The position numbers and the translations under genes were made by a program. From positions 60,001-90,000 of the forward strand of contig NW_026729147.1 in assembly GCF_030272615.1 (NCBI RefSeq): DNA of 30,000 nucleotides. Direction: 5' to 3'. This DNA comes from Cryptomeria japonica (lineage: Eukaryota > Streptophyta > Pinopsida > Cupressales > Cupressaceae). Below the pieces are notes generated by a model. The model saw only the letters and a list, made by a program, of their open reading frames with translations. It made no database searches and was not told where the DNA came from. Of the stretch, positions 10,715 to 20,700 are shown piece by piece. Each line of letters starts with the position of its first letter. Position 1 is the stretch's first letter.

Positions 10715-11463
10715 GTTATGAGCTTGTCGCAGTGTGTACTTAGCAAACCGCGACCCACGTGCGAATCCACCCCGGCCACCCACCCCCGTCGAGGTGCACA
10801 CCCTCCCTCGCGAAGTGCGCCCCGTTCGCCAAGTGTGAGCCCTGCCCGGGTGCGCGCACCTTGCTAGGGCGTCGGGTGTGCACCCGGCCCGGCCTACGTG
10901 CGTGCACCTGGAGGGGGCGTCGTGTGCGTGCAGTGTCCCGTCTGCAACGCGGTGCCCACACACCACCTCGGGCGCAACGACCTGCGCTCACATGTGGGCC
11001 GAGTGCACCTTGGTGCATGTTCGGGGCGCCTCGGGTGCACGCTCGATCTTGCCCCGGTGCACCAAGGCGCTCGGTTTGCCCCGGGTGCGCACTTGGTGCA
11101 AGGTGGGCACCCAAAATAGGGATCAAGCACCAAAACACAAGTTTCGGGATGCAAAATGGGACCCAAGGACCACAAATGCGTTCCAAGACCCATGATGGGT
11201 CCACGAGAACAAAAATGTGTTCCGAGACTTAATAAACAAATATTGGGTTTTAGGAGAAGAAACATGCTCTGATGCCCAAAACGAGAATCGACCCCGAAAA
11301 GGCCACAGGCCAAAAGTGGGATGCGAGACAAAAAAAAATGGGACCCGAGGACCAAAATTGGGTTCCCAGGTCGAAGACAGGGCAACCGGACAAGAAACGA
11401 CCTCTAAGGCTCGAAATGAGTCCCGACGACTAAAACTTGACAAGAAGCACCCATCAGGCACCC
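10715..11463. other. 5S upstream flank and A-rich degenerate repeat, copy 2
   Basis: This copies 2792-3540: about 400 bp of GC-rich flank followed by about 345 bp of A-rich decayed repeats with GGGACCC and CAAGGACCA motifs. A visible base difference is CCCGACGAC near 11425 against CCCGGCGAC near 3502. No gene is supported. Confidence 0.6.
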
Positions 11464-13150
11464 AACTCGACACCCATGGGATGCCGACCCACCCGGGCTT
11501 CCACCTAGCACACCTTGGCACCCACCCACCCTCGCACCCAACCTCGCACCCAACTTAGCACCTTTGAACCCACATTGGCACTCACCCTGACCCTGGCACC
11601 TTGGAACCCACATTGGCACTCACCTTGACCCTGGCACCCACCTTTGCACTCACCTTGGGACCCACCCTGGCTCCCACCTCGGCACCCACCCAGACACCCA
11701 CCTTGGTTCCTTGGCACCCACCTTGGATCCTTGGCACCCACCCCGACACCCACCTTGGCACGCAACTTGGCTACTTGCCACCCACCTTGGCTCCTTGACG
11801 CCCACCCCGACAACCACCCCGTGACCTACCCTGGCTAGGGTTGGTGCACACCCACCCTGGTGCCCACCTTGGCACCCACCCTATGACCCACCTTGGCACG
11901 CACCTTAGTACCCACCCCGTTACCCACCCTAGGACCCACCCCGTGACCCACCTTGGCCAGGGTGGGTGCACCCACCCTGGTGCCCACCTTGGCACCCACC
12001 CATCCTAGCACCCAGCCTGTGACCGGGCTTGGAACCCAACCTTGCACCCGCACCCGTCTTGGCCAGTGTGGGTGCGCACCCATCCTGGCACCCACGTTGT
12101 GACACACCCTTTAACCCACGCACCCTAGCACCCACGTTGGCACCCACCTTGGAACCCAACCTAGCAACTTGGCACCCACCCCGTGACCCACCTTGGCATC
12201 CACCATAGCAGTCGCCGACTTGGCACCCACCTCGGCACCCACCTTGACACTTGTGGACCCACCTTGCCACTCACCCTAGCATCGACCCATCCTAGCACCC
12301 ACCCTGGCACCTTTGCACCCTAGCACTCACCCATCCTAGCACCTAACCTGTGACCCACCTTGACACTCACCCTCGCACCCACCTTGGAACCCAACCTAGC
12401 ACCCACCCACCCTGACACCAACCCTAGCACCTACCCACCCTTGCACCCACCCTGTGACCCATCTTGGCACCCACCCATCCTACCACTCAACCTATCACCC
12501 ACCTTCTCACCCACCTTGGCATCCACCTTAGCACCCACCCACACTGGCACCTTGGCACCCACCTCGGGCAAGGTGGGTGCACACCCACCCTGGCACCCAA
12601 TTTAGAACCCACCGAGCATGTTACCCACCTTGGCACCCACATTGCAGCCCACCCTAGTACCCACCCTATGACCCACATTGGCATCCACACCCTAGCACCC
12701 AGGCACCTCGACACCCGCCTTGACACCCACCCTAGCACTGAACCTGTGACCCACCTTGGAACTCACCCTAGAACCCACCCACCCTGTGAACCACCTTGGC
12801 ATCCACCTTAGCACCCACCCACCTTGGCACCCACTCTAGCACTCACCCATCCTAACACCCAACTTGTTACCCACCTTGGCACCCGCCCTCGCGTCCACCT
12901 TGAAACCCACCCTAGCACCCACCCACGCAGGAGCCCACCTTGGCACCCAACCTAACACCCACGCATCCTGGCACCCAACTTGTGACCCACCTTGGAACCC
13001 ACCCTAGTACCCACCTTTGAACCCACTATATCACCAACCCACCTTGGCACCCACCCTATGACCCTCTTTGGAATCCACCCTAGCACGCACCCACCCTGGC
13101 ACCCACCATGGAGCGCACCCTAGCACCCACCCACCTCGGCACGCACCTCA
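11464..13150. repeat. Long CACCC minisatellite
   Basis: About 1.7 kb of degenerate units of 10-20 bp, such as CACCTTGGCACCCAC, CACCCTAGCACCCAC and CACCCTGTGACCCAC. The plus strand has many CCC runs, for example CACCCACCCACC, while GGG is almost absent, so the minus strand carries closely spaced GGG and GG runs that could form G-quadruplexes. The unit AGCACCCACC or TGACCCACC recurs throughout, and unit order is irregular. Open frames here are repeat artefacts rich in Pro/Thr/His. Confidence 0.9.
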
Positions 13151-13345
13151 ACACCCACCTTGGTGTGCGCACTGCGCCAACCTCTCAAAGACCCTATGTG
13201 GTGCGCTCCAAAGTGTACACCTTTGGTGCGCTCCAAGGTGCGCACCTTTGGTGCACACCGAGGTGCACACCAAAGTGTGCACCGAGGTGAGCACCAAAGT
13301 GCACTCCAGGGTGCACACCAAGGCGTGCACCTTTGGTGCGGTCAA
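13151..13345. repeat. Transitional GTGCAC/CTCCAAGGTGCGCACC repeats
   Basis: A short stretch returns to GC-rich units such as GCGCTCCAAGGTGCGCACC and GTGCACACCAAAGTGTGCACC, linking the minisatellite to the promoter array. CTCCAAGGTGCGCACCTTTGG near 13228 resembles the 24-bp palindrome of the 52-bp array further on. Confidence 0.6.
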
Positions 13346-13406
13346 TGCAAACGAATTCGGAAGTTGGGGTCGATGTCCTAATCGCTGCTGCAGACTACAC
13401 GTATGA

Positions 13407-13435
13407 GAATCGGACAAATAGCTTTATATAGGGGA
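13407..13435 (+). promoter_or_regulatory. Pol I promoter-like element 1 (157-bp family)
   Basis: The core TATATAGGGG (13425-13434) is preceded by GAATCGGACAAATA and GCTT; this copy has one extra T before the core. The core matches the plant rDNA initiation motif, where transcription starts at the A before the G-run. CTCCCC at 13458-13463 can pair with the initial GGGGAG. The extra T could alter spacing and activity. Confidence 0.65.
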
Positions 13436-13564
13436 GGTGTTGCGTTTGATGGGTCGACTCCCCTGGTTGTGTGCACTGCACCAACTTCAAAGACCCTGTC
13501 TTGTTTAAGAAGTCAAAAGTTGGGGTGGATGTCCTAATCATTGCTGCAGTCTACGCATGTATGA

Positions 13565-13592
13565 GAATCAGACAAATAGCTTATATAGGGGA
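13565..13592 (+). promoter_or_regulatory. Pol I promoter-like element 2 (157-bp family)
   Basis: Core TATATAGGGG at 13582-13591, with upstream GAATCAGACAAATAGCT (G-to-A at the sixth base compared with GAATCGG). A CTCCCC follows about 25 nt downstream. Confidence 0.68.
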
Positions 13593-13784
13593 GGTGTTGC
13601 ATTCGGTGGGTTGACTCCCCTGGTTGTGCGCACTGCGCCAACCTCAAAGACCCCGCATAGCAGAAGAAGTCGGAAGTCGGATTTTGGTGAGCACCAAGGC
13701 GTGCACCTTTGGTGCGGTCAACGCAGACGAATTCAGAAGTTGGGGTGGATGTCCTAATCGTTGTTGCAGGCTACACATGTATGA

Positions 13785-13812
13785 GAATCAGACAAATAGC
13801 TTATATAGGGGA
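13785..13812 (+). promoter_or_regulatory. Pol I promoter-like element 3 (157-bp family)
   Basis: Core TATATAGGGG at 13802-13811 with upstream GAATCAGACAAATAGCT. It follows the 63-bp insertion that lengthens this unit to 220 bp. The downstream pairing segment is CTCCCT rather than CTCCCC, still compatible with a G-U pair. Confidence 0.68.
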
Positions 13813-13941
13813 GGTGTTGGGTTTGATGGGTCAACTCCCTTGGTTGTGCGCATTACGCCAACCTCAAAGACCTTGTTTTCGTTAAGAAGTCAAAAGTTGG
13901 GGTCAATGTCCTAATGGCTCCTGCAGGCTACACATGTATGA

Positions 13942-13969
13942 GAATCGGACAAATAGCTTATATAGGGGA
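13942..13969 (+). promoter_or_regulatory. Pol I promoter-like element 4 (157-bp family)
   Basis: Core TATATAGGGG at 13959-13968 with upstream GAATCGGACAAATAGCT and downstream GGGTCGACTCCCC. Confidence 0.68.
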
Positions 13970-14098
13970 GGTGTTGGGTTTGATGGGTCGACTCCCCTGG
14001 TTGTGCGCATTACGTCAACCTCAAAGACCTTGTTTTCGTTAAGAAGTCAAAAGTTGGGGTCGATGTCCTAATTGCTCCTGTAGACTACACATGTATGA

Positions 14099-14126
14099 GA
14101 ATCAGACAAATAGCTTATATAGGGGA
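14099..14126 (+). promoter_or_regulatory. Pol I promoter-like element 5 (157-bp family)
   Basis: Core TATATAGGGG at 14116-14125 with upstream GAATCAGACAAATAGCT. The downstream segment reads GGGTTGACTCCCC, so CTCCCC is kept although the GTCGAC palindrome is lost. Confidence 0.68.
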
Positions 14127-14255
14127 GGTGTTGGGTTTGATGGGTTGACTCCCCTAGTTGTTCGCATTACACCAACCTCAAAGACCTTGTTTTCGTTTAG
14201 AAGCCGAAAGTTGGGGTCGATGTCCTAATTGCTCCTGCAGGCTACGCATGTATGA

Positions 14256-14283
14256 GAATCAGACAAATAGCTTATATAGGGGA
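14256..14283 (+). promoter_or_regulatory. Pol I promoter-like element 6 (157-bp family)
   Basis: Core TATATAGGGG at 14273-14282 with upstream GAATCAGACAAATAGCT. It is the last promoter before the 52-bp array. Confidence 0.68.
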
Positions 14284-14423
14284 GGTGTTGGGTTTGATGG
14301 GTCGACTCCCCTGGTTGTGCGCATTGCGCCAACCTCAAAGACCCTGCATTGCGGATGAAGTCGAAAGTCAGAGTTTGGTGTGCTACAAGGTGTGGTCGAA
14401 GGTGCTCACCTAGGTGTGCACCT

Positions 14424-15110
14424 TTGGAGCACAGGAAAAGTGCCCTCCAAAAGTGCGCACCTTTGGAGTGCACAAAAGTGCCCTCCAAAAGTGCGCACCT
14501 TTGGAGCGCAGAAAAGTGCCCTCCAAAAAGTGCCCTCCAAAAGTGCGCACCTTTGGAGCGCAGAAAAGTGCCCTCCAAAAAGTGCCCTCCAAAAGTGCGC
14601 ACCTTTGGAGCGCAGAAAAGTGCCCTCCAAAAAGTGCCCTCCAAAAGTGCGCACCTTTGGAGCGCAGAAAAGTGCCCTCCAAAAAGTGCCCTCCAAAAGT
14701 GCGCACCTTTGGAGCGCAGAAAAGTGCCCTCCAAAAAGTGCCCTCCAAAAGTGCGCACCTTTGGAGCGCAGAAAAGTGCCCTCCAAAAAGTGCCCTCCAA
14801 AAGTGCGCACCTTTGGAGCGCAGAAAAGTGCCCTCCAAAAAGTGCCCTCCAAAAGTGCGCACCTTTGGAGCGCAGAAAAGTGCCCTCCAAAAAGTGCCCT
14901 CCAAAAGTGCGCACCTTTGGAGCGCAGAAAAGTGCCCTCCAAAAAGTGCCCTCCAAAAGTGCGCACCTTTGGAGCGCAGAAAAGTGCCCTCCAAAAAGTG
15001 CCCTCCAAAAGTGCGCACCTTTGGAGCGCAGAAAAGTGCCCTCCAAAAGTGCGCACCTTTGGAGCGCACAAAAGTGCCCTCCAAAAGTGCGCACTTTTGG
15101 TGCGCACCAA
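14424..15110. repeat. 38/52-bp tandem array of 24-bp imperfect palindromes
   Basis: The GTGCGCAC centres lie at 14453, 14491, 14543 and then every 52 bp to 15011, followed by 15049 and 15087: fourteen centres in all. The inner units are 52 bp and the end units about 38 bp; the difference is a duplicated 14-bp AAAGTGCCCTCCAA-type segment. Each unit contains CTCCAAAAGTGCGCACC then TTTGGAG, a 24-bp palindrome with one mismatched pair. The inner units look identical, which points to recent amplification. Frames on both strands are open only because the unit has no stop codon. Confidence 0.93.
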
Positions 15111-15190
15111 GGCGCTGGTTCGGTCGTTGCAGGCGAGTTCGGAAGTTGGGGTCGATGTCCTGAGCGGAGGTGCAAACTACACAGGTGTCG

Positions 15191-15218
15191 GAATCGGACA
15201 AATAGCTTATATAGGGGA
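15191..15218 (+). promoter_or_regulatory. Pol I promoter-like element 7 (311-bp family)
   Basis: Core TATATAGGGG at 15208-15217 with upstream GAATCGGACAAATAGCT. GGGGAG at 15214-15219 can pair with CTCCCC at 15241-15246. Confidence 0.7.
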
Positions 15219-15501
15219 GGTGTATGCTTCGATGGGTCGACTCCCCAGGTTGAGCGCACCGCGCCAACCTCAAAGACCCTACGGTATGGATGAAGTCGGA
15301 AGTTGGGTCCGATGACCGATTCGATTAGTAGGTATGCTCATGAGGTCGGAATTTGGGTCCGATGACCTGCCATGTGCAGGAAGGCGAATGTTGACACTGT
15401 GCGTTGCAAGGTGCACACCAAGGCGCTGGTGCGGTCTTTTTAGTCGAGTTCGGAAGTTGGGGTCGATGTCCTGATCGGAGGTGCAAGCTACACAGGTGTG
15501 G

Positions 15502-15529
15502 GAATCGGACAAATAGCTTATATAGGGGA
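15502..15529 (+). promoter_or_regulatory. Pol I promoter-like element 8 (311-bp family)
   Basis: Core TATATAGGGG at 15519-15528 with the same upstream block, followed by GGTCGACTCCCCGGG. Confidence 0.7.
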
Positions 15530-15812
15530 GGTGTATGCTTCGTTGGGTCGACTCCCCGGGTTGAGCGCACCGCGCCAACCTCAAAGACCCTACGGTATGG
15601 ATGAAGTCGGAAGTTGGGTCCGATGACCGATTCGATATGTAGGCATACTCGCGAGGTCGGAATTTGGGTCCGATGACCTGCCACGTGCAGGAAGGCGAAT
15701 GTTGGCACTGTGCGTTGCAAGGTGCGCACCAAGGCGCTGGTTCGGTCGTTGGAGGCGAGTTCGGAAGTTGGGGTCGATGTCTTGATCGGAGGTGCAAACT
15801 ACACAGGTGTGG

Positions 15813-15840
15813 GAATCGGACAAATAGCTTATATAGGGGA
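15813..15840 (+). promoter_or_regulatory. Pol I promoter-like element 9 (311-bp family)
   Basis: Core TATATAGGGG at 15830-15839 with the same upstream block, followed by GGTCGACTCCCCGGG. Confidence 0.7.
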
Positions 15841-16123
15841 GGTGTATGCTTCGTTGGGTCGACTCCCCGGGTTGAGCGCACCGCGCCAACCTCAAAGACC
15901 CTACGGTATGGATGAAGTCGGAAGTTGGGTCCGATGACCGATTCGATATGTAGGCATACTCGCGAGGTCGGAATTTGGGTCCGATGACCTGCCATGTGCA
16001 GGAAGGCGAATGTTGGGACTGTGCGTCGCAAGGTGCGCACCAAGGCGCTGGTGCCGTCGTTGCAGTCGAGTTCGGAAGTTGGGGTCGATGTCCTGGTCAG
16101 AGGTGCAAACTACACAGGTGTGG

Positions 16124-16151
16124 GAATCGGACAAATAGCTTATATAGGGGA
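16124..16151 (+). promoter_or_regulatory. Pol I promoter-like element 10 (311-bp family)
   Basis: Core TATATAGGGG at 16141-16150 with the same upstream block. The downstream segment is CTCCCTGGG, which keeps pairing to GGGGAG through a G-U pair. Confidence 0.7.
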
Positions 16152-16299
16152 GGTGTATGCTTCGATGGGTCGACTCCCTGGGTTGAGCGCACCGCGCCAA
16201 CCTCAAAGACCCTACAGTATGGATGAAGTCGGAAGTTGGGTCCGATGACCGATTCGATACGTAGGCATATTGGCGAGGTCTGAATTTGTGTCCGATGAC

Positions 16300-16560
16300 C
16301 TGCCATGCGCAGGAAGGCGGAATTTGGGTCCGATGACCGAGTTGATGGCGTGCCATGCGCAGAAAGGCGGAATTTGGGTCCGATGACCGAGTTGATGTTG
16401 ATGGCCCGCCATGCACAGGAAGGCGGAATTTGGGTCCGATGACCGATTTGAAGGCGTGCCATACGCAAAAAGGCGGAGTTTGGGTCCGATGACCGAGTTG
16501 ATATTGATGGCCCGCCATGCGCAGGAAGGCGGAATTTGGGTCCGATGACCTGACATACGC
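16300..16560. repeat. 50-56-bp short repeat (GGTCCGATGACC family)
   Basis: Five copies of AATTTGGGTCCGATGACC or a one-base variant start near 16321, 16371, 16427, 16477 and 16532. They are joined by GAGTTGAT...CCATGCGCAGGAAGGCGG, and unit length alternates between about 50 and 56 bp. The same segment occurs in the 311-bp unit, so this array expanded from its 3' half. Confidence 0.85.
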
Positions 16561-16668
16561 ATGGAGTCCGACTCGGGGGCCGATGTTCGATTCGATGACT
16601 TGCATTGTGGGTAAAGTCGGAAGTTGTGGTCTTTGACCCGATTCGATGACCAGACTTCGGCTGCTTGA

Positions 16669-16696
16669 GAATCGGACAAATAACTTATATAGGGGA
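16669..16696 (+). promoter_or_regulatory. Pol I promoter-like element 11, split by retrotransposon
   Basis: Upstream GAATCGGACAAATAACT and the core TATATAGGGG (16686-16695) are present, but the LTR of the chromovirus starts at 16697. The downstream half resumes at 23219 with GGGGAGG. The insertion lies just after the A of TATATAGGGG, the expected +1, so any Pol I transcript from here would run at once into the antisense strand of the element. This is the first copy of the third promoter family, with AACTTATATA in place of GCTTATATA. Confidence 0.7.
16692..16696 (+). repeat. Target-site duplication, left
   Basis: GGGGA immediately precedes the TGTCACGGG LTR end. It is part of TATATAGGGGA and matches the bases after the right LTR. 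Confidence 0.93.
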
Positions 16697-17640
16697 TGTC
16701 ACGGGCTTTGGGAGTTAAGCCTGTGCGGCACCGACAAGTCCCGACCCGACTCGGATCCGTTCAAGGTCAGAGACCTTCGGCCTACGCCTCGTCCCTTCCA
16801 ATATTGCGCTAAAGCGGAATGCACAATGTAAATGCAGATCGACTTGCTCCCAGAATGCATAAAAGGATACGATGCAATGCGGAATAAAATAGACAACACA
16901 ACATTCAAAGGTGGGGCGAGGTGCCCATATCCTTTATTATTATCCTCAAAGATTACAATGCTGGATAGAACTCGGTATTGAGAAATACCGGTCGCCCCCA
17001 AATGGATTGCCCAGCCAGCCAATCTGACTCGGACAAGTTACAAAGAGTCCCTTCGACTCAGACTGGGATCGGCTCGCTCGAGAGGAGAACCAGTTAGCTC
17101 CTCGAGGTGCCAGATCGCCAAGTCACAAGACCCCAATGCTCGCCTGAGCAATAAAGTCCCTCGCTGCAATACTCGCACTCAGACTTGCGACGCCGAAGAC
17201 TCGCATCTGTCTGCTCGTCTGCTCGCTGCCGAATGCTTGATCGCTGATGATCTTGATTCTGAATCTGCTTCTGCTTGCCAAGAATGAGCATCCCGCTCAT
17301 CTTATATACTGGAGGGTCGGACCCAAATAAAAGAGCCGTTGGGCGGATAGGGCCGGCCCAAAAGGAATCCCGCCAATGGAAAATTAGCGCCCATATAGGT
17401 CCGGACTCATATAAGTTAAGTCCGCGCTAAGAAGAACATCGGCCAAGTCCCATGTCGGCCCCCGCCAAGGAAATAAAACATATCGGCCCCGCCGATGAAA
17501 TGAATTAAGTCGGCTGTGTGAAACACCAATTCCATGTCGGCTATGCAAAAGAAAGAGTTCCGATGCAAAATGGAACCCCACTAAGGCTGGACCCGATCCA
17601 AAAACTGTGCAAGTATTCTGCCCAATGCAGACCCGTTACA
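16697..17640 (-). repeat. 3' LTR (left on plus strand)
   Basis: The 944-bp LTR on the minus strand begins TGTAACGGGTCTG and ends AGCCCGTGACA. It carries the TATA box TATATAAG (17301-17308) and a polyA signal AATAAA (16933-16938). No difference from the LTR at 22275-23218 was seen on reading both. Confidence 0.96.
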
Positions 17641-17652
17641 TCCTCCCCCACT
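17641..17652 (-). other. Polypurine tract
   Basis: AGTGGGGGAGGA on the minus strand directly abuts the 3' LTR start TGTAACGGG. It is the expected plus-strand primer for reverse transcription. Confidence 0.9.
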
Positions 17653-17720
17653 AAACTAGTGGCGGCGCCCTCGACGCCAGCACCCCTGCACAAAGCACTG
17701 GGAGGCATAGACCCAGAAAT

Positions 17721-20700
17721 CTACTCCTGTCTGGGCGGGTTCCTCCTGGAGAGGAACTCCATGATTATCTCCTCGTCTCGCCATAACGACTCACTGCGTT
17801 CCCAGGAAGCGGAGTCGCGTCCCTGTCCTTCGAACATCACCAAGAACTCACGGATGCCGTTCTTGCCTCCTCCTCGTGTTCGCATTGCAAGGACCTGGCT
17901 GACTCTGCGGTCCGGATTGTCCAACACATTCGCCGGGCCTCTGTTCGGAATATTTCTTATCAGATCTTCGTCATCTGGATGATGCGGTCTCAACTGAGAG
18001 ACGTGGAAAACAGGATGAGTCTTGAGATGGAGGGGTAAGTTGAGTTGGTAGGCGACGGGATTGATCTTCCGAATGACTTCGAAAGGTCCATCAAATCGTC
18101 TGACCAACGAAGCACTCAGCCCCTTTGGGACTTTGAATCGGTCCTGATCCATGCGAACCAAAACTTTGTCGCCAACATCAAACTCCAATCGACGCCTGTG
18201 CCTGTCAGCAAACTTCTTCATCCTGTCTGAAGCCTGGGTGAGATGGTAACGAGCCAAGTCCACCTTCTCATTCCAGCTCTTCAGTCGTTCTGTTGCATCA
18301 ACATTCTCGCCTTGGTATCCTGCCAAGACTGTGTGGGGTGAAAGAGGTTGTTGGCCCGTAGCCAACTCAAAAGGACTGAACTTCGAGGACTCACTCCTCT
18401 GCAGATTGTAGGAGAACTGGGCCACATCCAGCAGCTTAGGCCAGTTCCTCTGATCCGAGACTACGAAGTGCCTTAGGTAGTCTTTGAGGATGCCATTAAT
18501 CCGCTCTGTCTGTCCATCAGTCTGGGGATGGAACCCCGAACTCATCAGGAGTCGGGTCCCAACAATCTTGAACAACTCCTGCCAGAAGCTCGAAGTGAAT
18601 CGAGGGTCCCGATCACTTACAATGCTCAAAGGTATACCCCAGTTTTTGACCACATTCTTGAAAAAGAGCTCGGCCGCCTCCTCGGCTGGACACGAGGTCT
18701 TACATGCAATGAATATTGCATACTTACTGAACCTGTCTACCACGACCATGATGCTAGAATGTCCATCTACTTCCGGCAACTGTGTGATGAAGTCCATGCT
18801 CACACTTGCCCAAGGTCGCACAGGAACGGGGAGAGGACGCAACAAGCCCGCCGGCTGCAACATCTGAGCTTTGTCTTGCTGACAAGTGAGGCAAGTCCTC
18901 ACATACCTCTCAACATCGTCCCTCATGTTAGGCCAGTAGAAGCCTCTTTCCAACAAGGCCATTGTTCGCTTCTGTCCCGGATGCCCTGCCCAAACGGAAT
19001 CATGACACTCCTGCAAGACCTCCTTGCGAACATCTCTCCACTTCGGAAGGTAGACTCGGTTTGCGGCAAAGTACAGGAGTCCATCCTGAAGTGCGAACTT
19101 CCGAGTTCGCCCAGCTTGCACCTGCAATACAATCTGCCACGCCTGCGAGTCATTCTCCAGTCCCTCCTTGATTTTCTCAATCATGTCTTCGTTCAACACA
19201 ACTTGGCTCTGACCCAGGAGCTTCAAAGCACCAAGCTGTGCCTTCCTGCTAAGTGCATCGGCTACCACATTATGTCGCCCCGGATTGTATATCAGCTCAA
19301 AGTCGAATTCTGCCAGGAATTCTTGCCACCTCGCCTGCTTCGGGGTGAGCTTAGACTGAGTCTTGAAGTAAGTGGAGCTGACATTGTCTGTCTTCACTAT
19401 GAACGGCACCCCCAGCAAGTAATGCCTCCAAGTTCTCAAACAGTGCACTATCGCAGTCATCTCTTTCTCATGCGCCGAGTAGTTCCTCTCTCTGTCATTC
19501 AACTTCCGAGATTCATATGCCACAGGATGCCCATCCTGCATCAAAACTCCACCCATGGCATAGTCGGACGCATCGGTTTGGACCTCAAAAGGTTGGCCAT
19601 ATTTCGGCAAAGCAAGGACTGGCTCCTCAGTCAACTTGTCTTTTAGCAACTCAAATGCTGTCTGCTGCTTATCGCCCCATTTCCATCCGCGGTCCTTCTT
19701 CAACAGATCCGTCAAGGGGCTCGCAATCCGGGAATAGCCTGCTACAAACTTGCGATAGTAGTTAGCTAAACCAAGGAACTGTCTCACCTCATGCACATTG
19801 CGAAGCGGCTCCCAGTCTCGGATTGCCTGAAGCTTCTCCGGGTCTGGTCGGATCTGGCCATGACCAAGAATATGGCCCAGAAACGGCACTTCCTCCTGCG
19901 CAAAAGCACACTTTTCCTTCTTTGCGAACAGCTGATGTTCTCTCAACAAAGCAAACACCTCCTGAAGGTGCCGCTTGTGTTCCTCCATGTCTCGACTGTA
20001 TACCAAAATGTCATCCAGATACACAACAACGCACTTGTCCAATAATGAGCGAAACACATCGTTCATCAAGGTGCTGAAGGTTGCAGGAGCGTTAGTGAGA
20101 CCAAAAGGCATAACCAAGAATTCATAGCTACCATACCTCGTCGTGATCGCGGTCTTCTCCTCATCACCTGGCGCGATCCTGATCTGATAGTAACCCTGCC
20201 TCAGGTCCAACTTGGTGAACACTCTTGCATCGACCAGTCGATCAAAGCTATCCGCTATGAGAGGTAACGGATACTTGTTCTTGATGGTGAGCTTGTTCAA
20301 AGCTCGATAGTCCACACACATCCGAAGGCTTCCATCCTTCTTGCGCTGGAACAATACTGGAGCAGCATAAGGTGATCTGGAGGGACGCAAGTATCCTGCC
20401 TCAGCGAGCTCTGCCAACTGCTTCCTCAACTCTTCCATCTCTGGTGCGGAGAGTCGATAAGGAGCCTTCGCTGGTGGTCTTGCCCCTGACTCCAGTTCGA
20501 TCCTGTGATCAACGTGCCTCCTCGGTGGTAACACAGCTGGGAGCTGGTCTGGCATAACATCCGCAAACTCGGACAACACATCCTGGATCGCCGAGGTGTT
20601 AGAGGGTCCTGACGACTCTCCTTCATCCCAATCTCCAATCAGTGCGGCCAAAAACAACTCCTCCCGCCTTCCCTTGCCAACCTGCTTAGCACTGAGCGCA

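Larger units (their letters stand above)
13346..14370 (+). repeat. 157-bp promoter-bearing tandem repeat, six units
   Basis: The TATATAGGGG cores lie at 13425, 13582, 13802, 13959, 14116 and 14273. The spacing is 157 bp except for one interval of 220 bp, where 63 bp of GTGCACC-type sequence (near 13680-13730) is inserted. Each unit has GTTGGGGTCGATGTCCTAAT, a GCTGCAG or TCCTGCAG segment, the promoter block, GGGTCGACTCCCC and CCAACCTCAAAGACC. The last two also occur in the 311-bp family. Confidence 0.9.
15100..16300 (+). repeat. 311-bp promoter-bearing tandem repeat, four units
   Basis: The promoter cores lie at 15208, 15519, 15830 and 16141, exactly 311 bp apart. Each unit has GCACCAAGGCGCTGGT, GTTGGGGTCGATGTC, the promoter block, GGTCGACTCCC, CCAACCTCAAAGACCCTAC, then two GGGTCCGATGACC segments and AGGAAGGCGAATGTTG. 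The first half is homologous to the 157-bp family, so the 311-bp unit is an extended version of it. Confidence 0.92.

Noticed and set aside
14424-15110. CRISPR-like array
   Set aside because: These are plain tandem repeats without unique spacers, in a plant rDNA context.
14225-15315. Frames of 230-345 residues across the 52-bp array on both strands
   Set aside because: They simply translate the tandem unit in several frames. There is no start context and no domain.
17301-17308. CTTATATA on the plus strand of the LTR as an extra Pol I promoter
   Set aside because: It is followed by CTGGAGG, not GGGG, and it reads naturally as the LTR TATA box on the other strand.
18528-19646. 372-residue plus-strand frame inside the retrotransposon
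   Set aside because: It is antisense to the reverse transcriptase/integrase region and has no recognisable domain.
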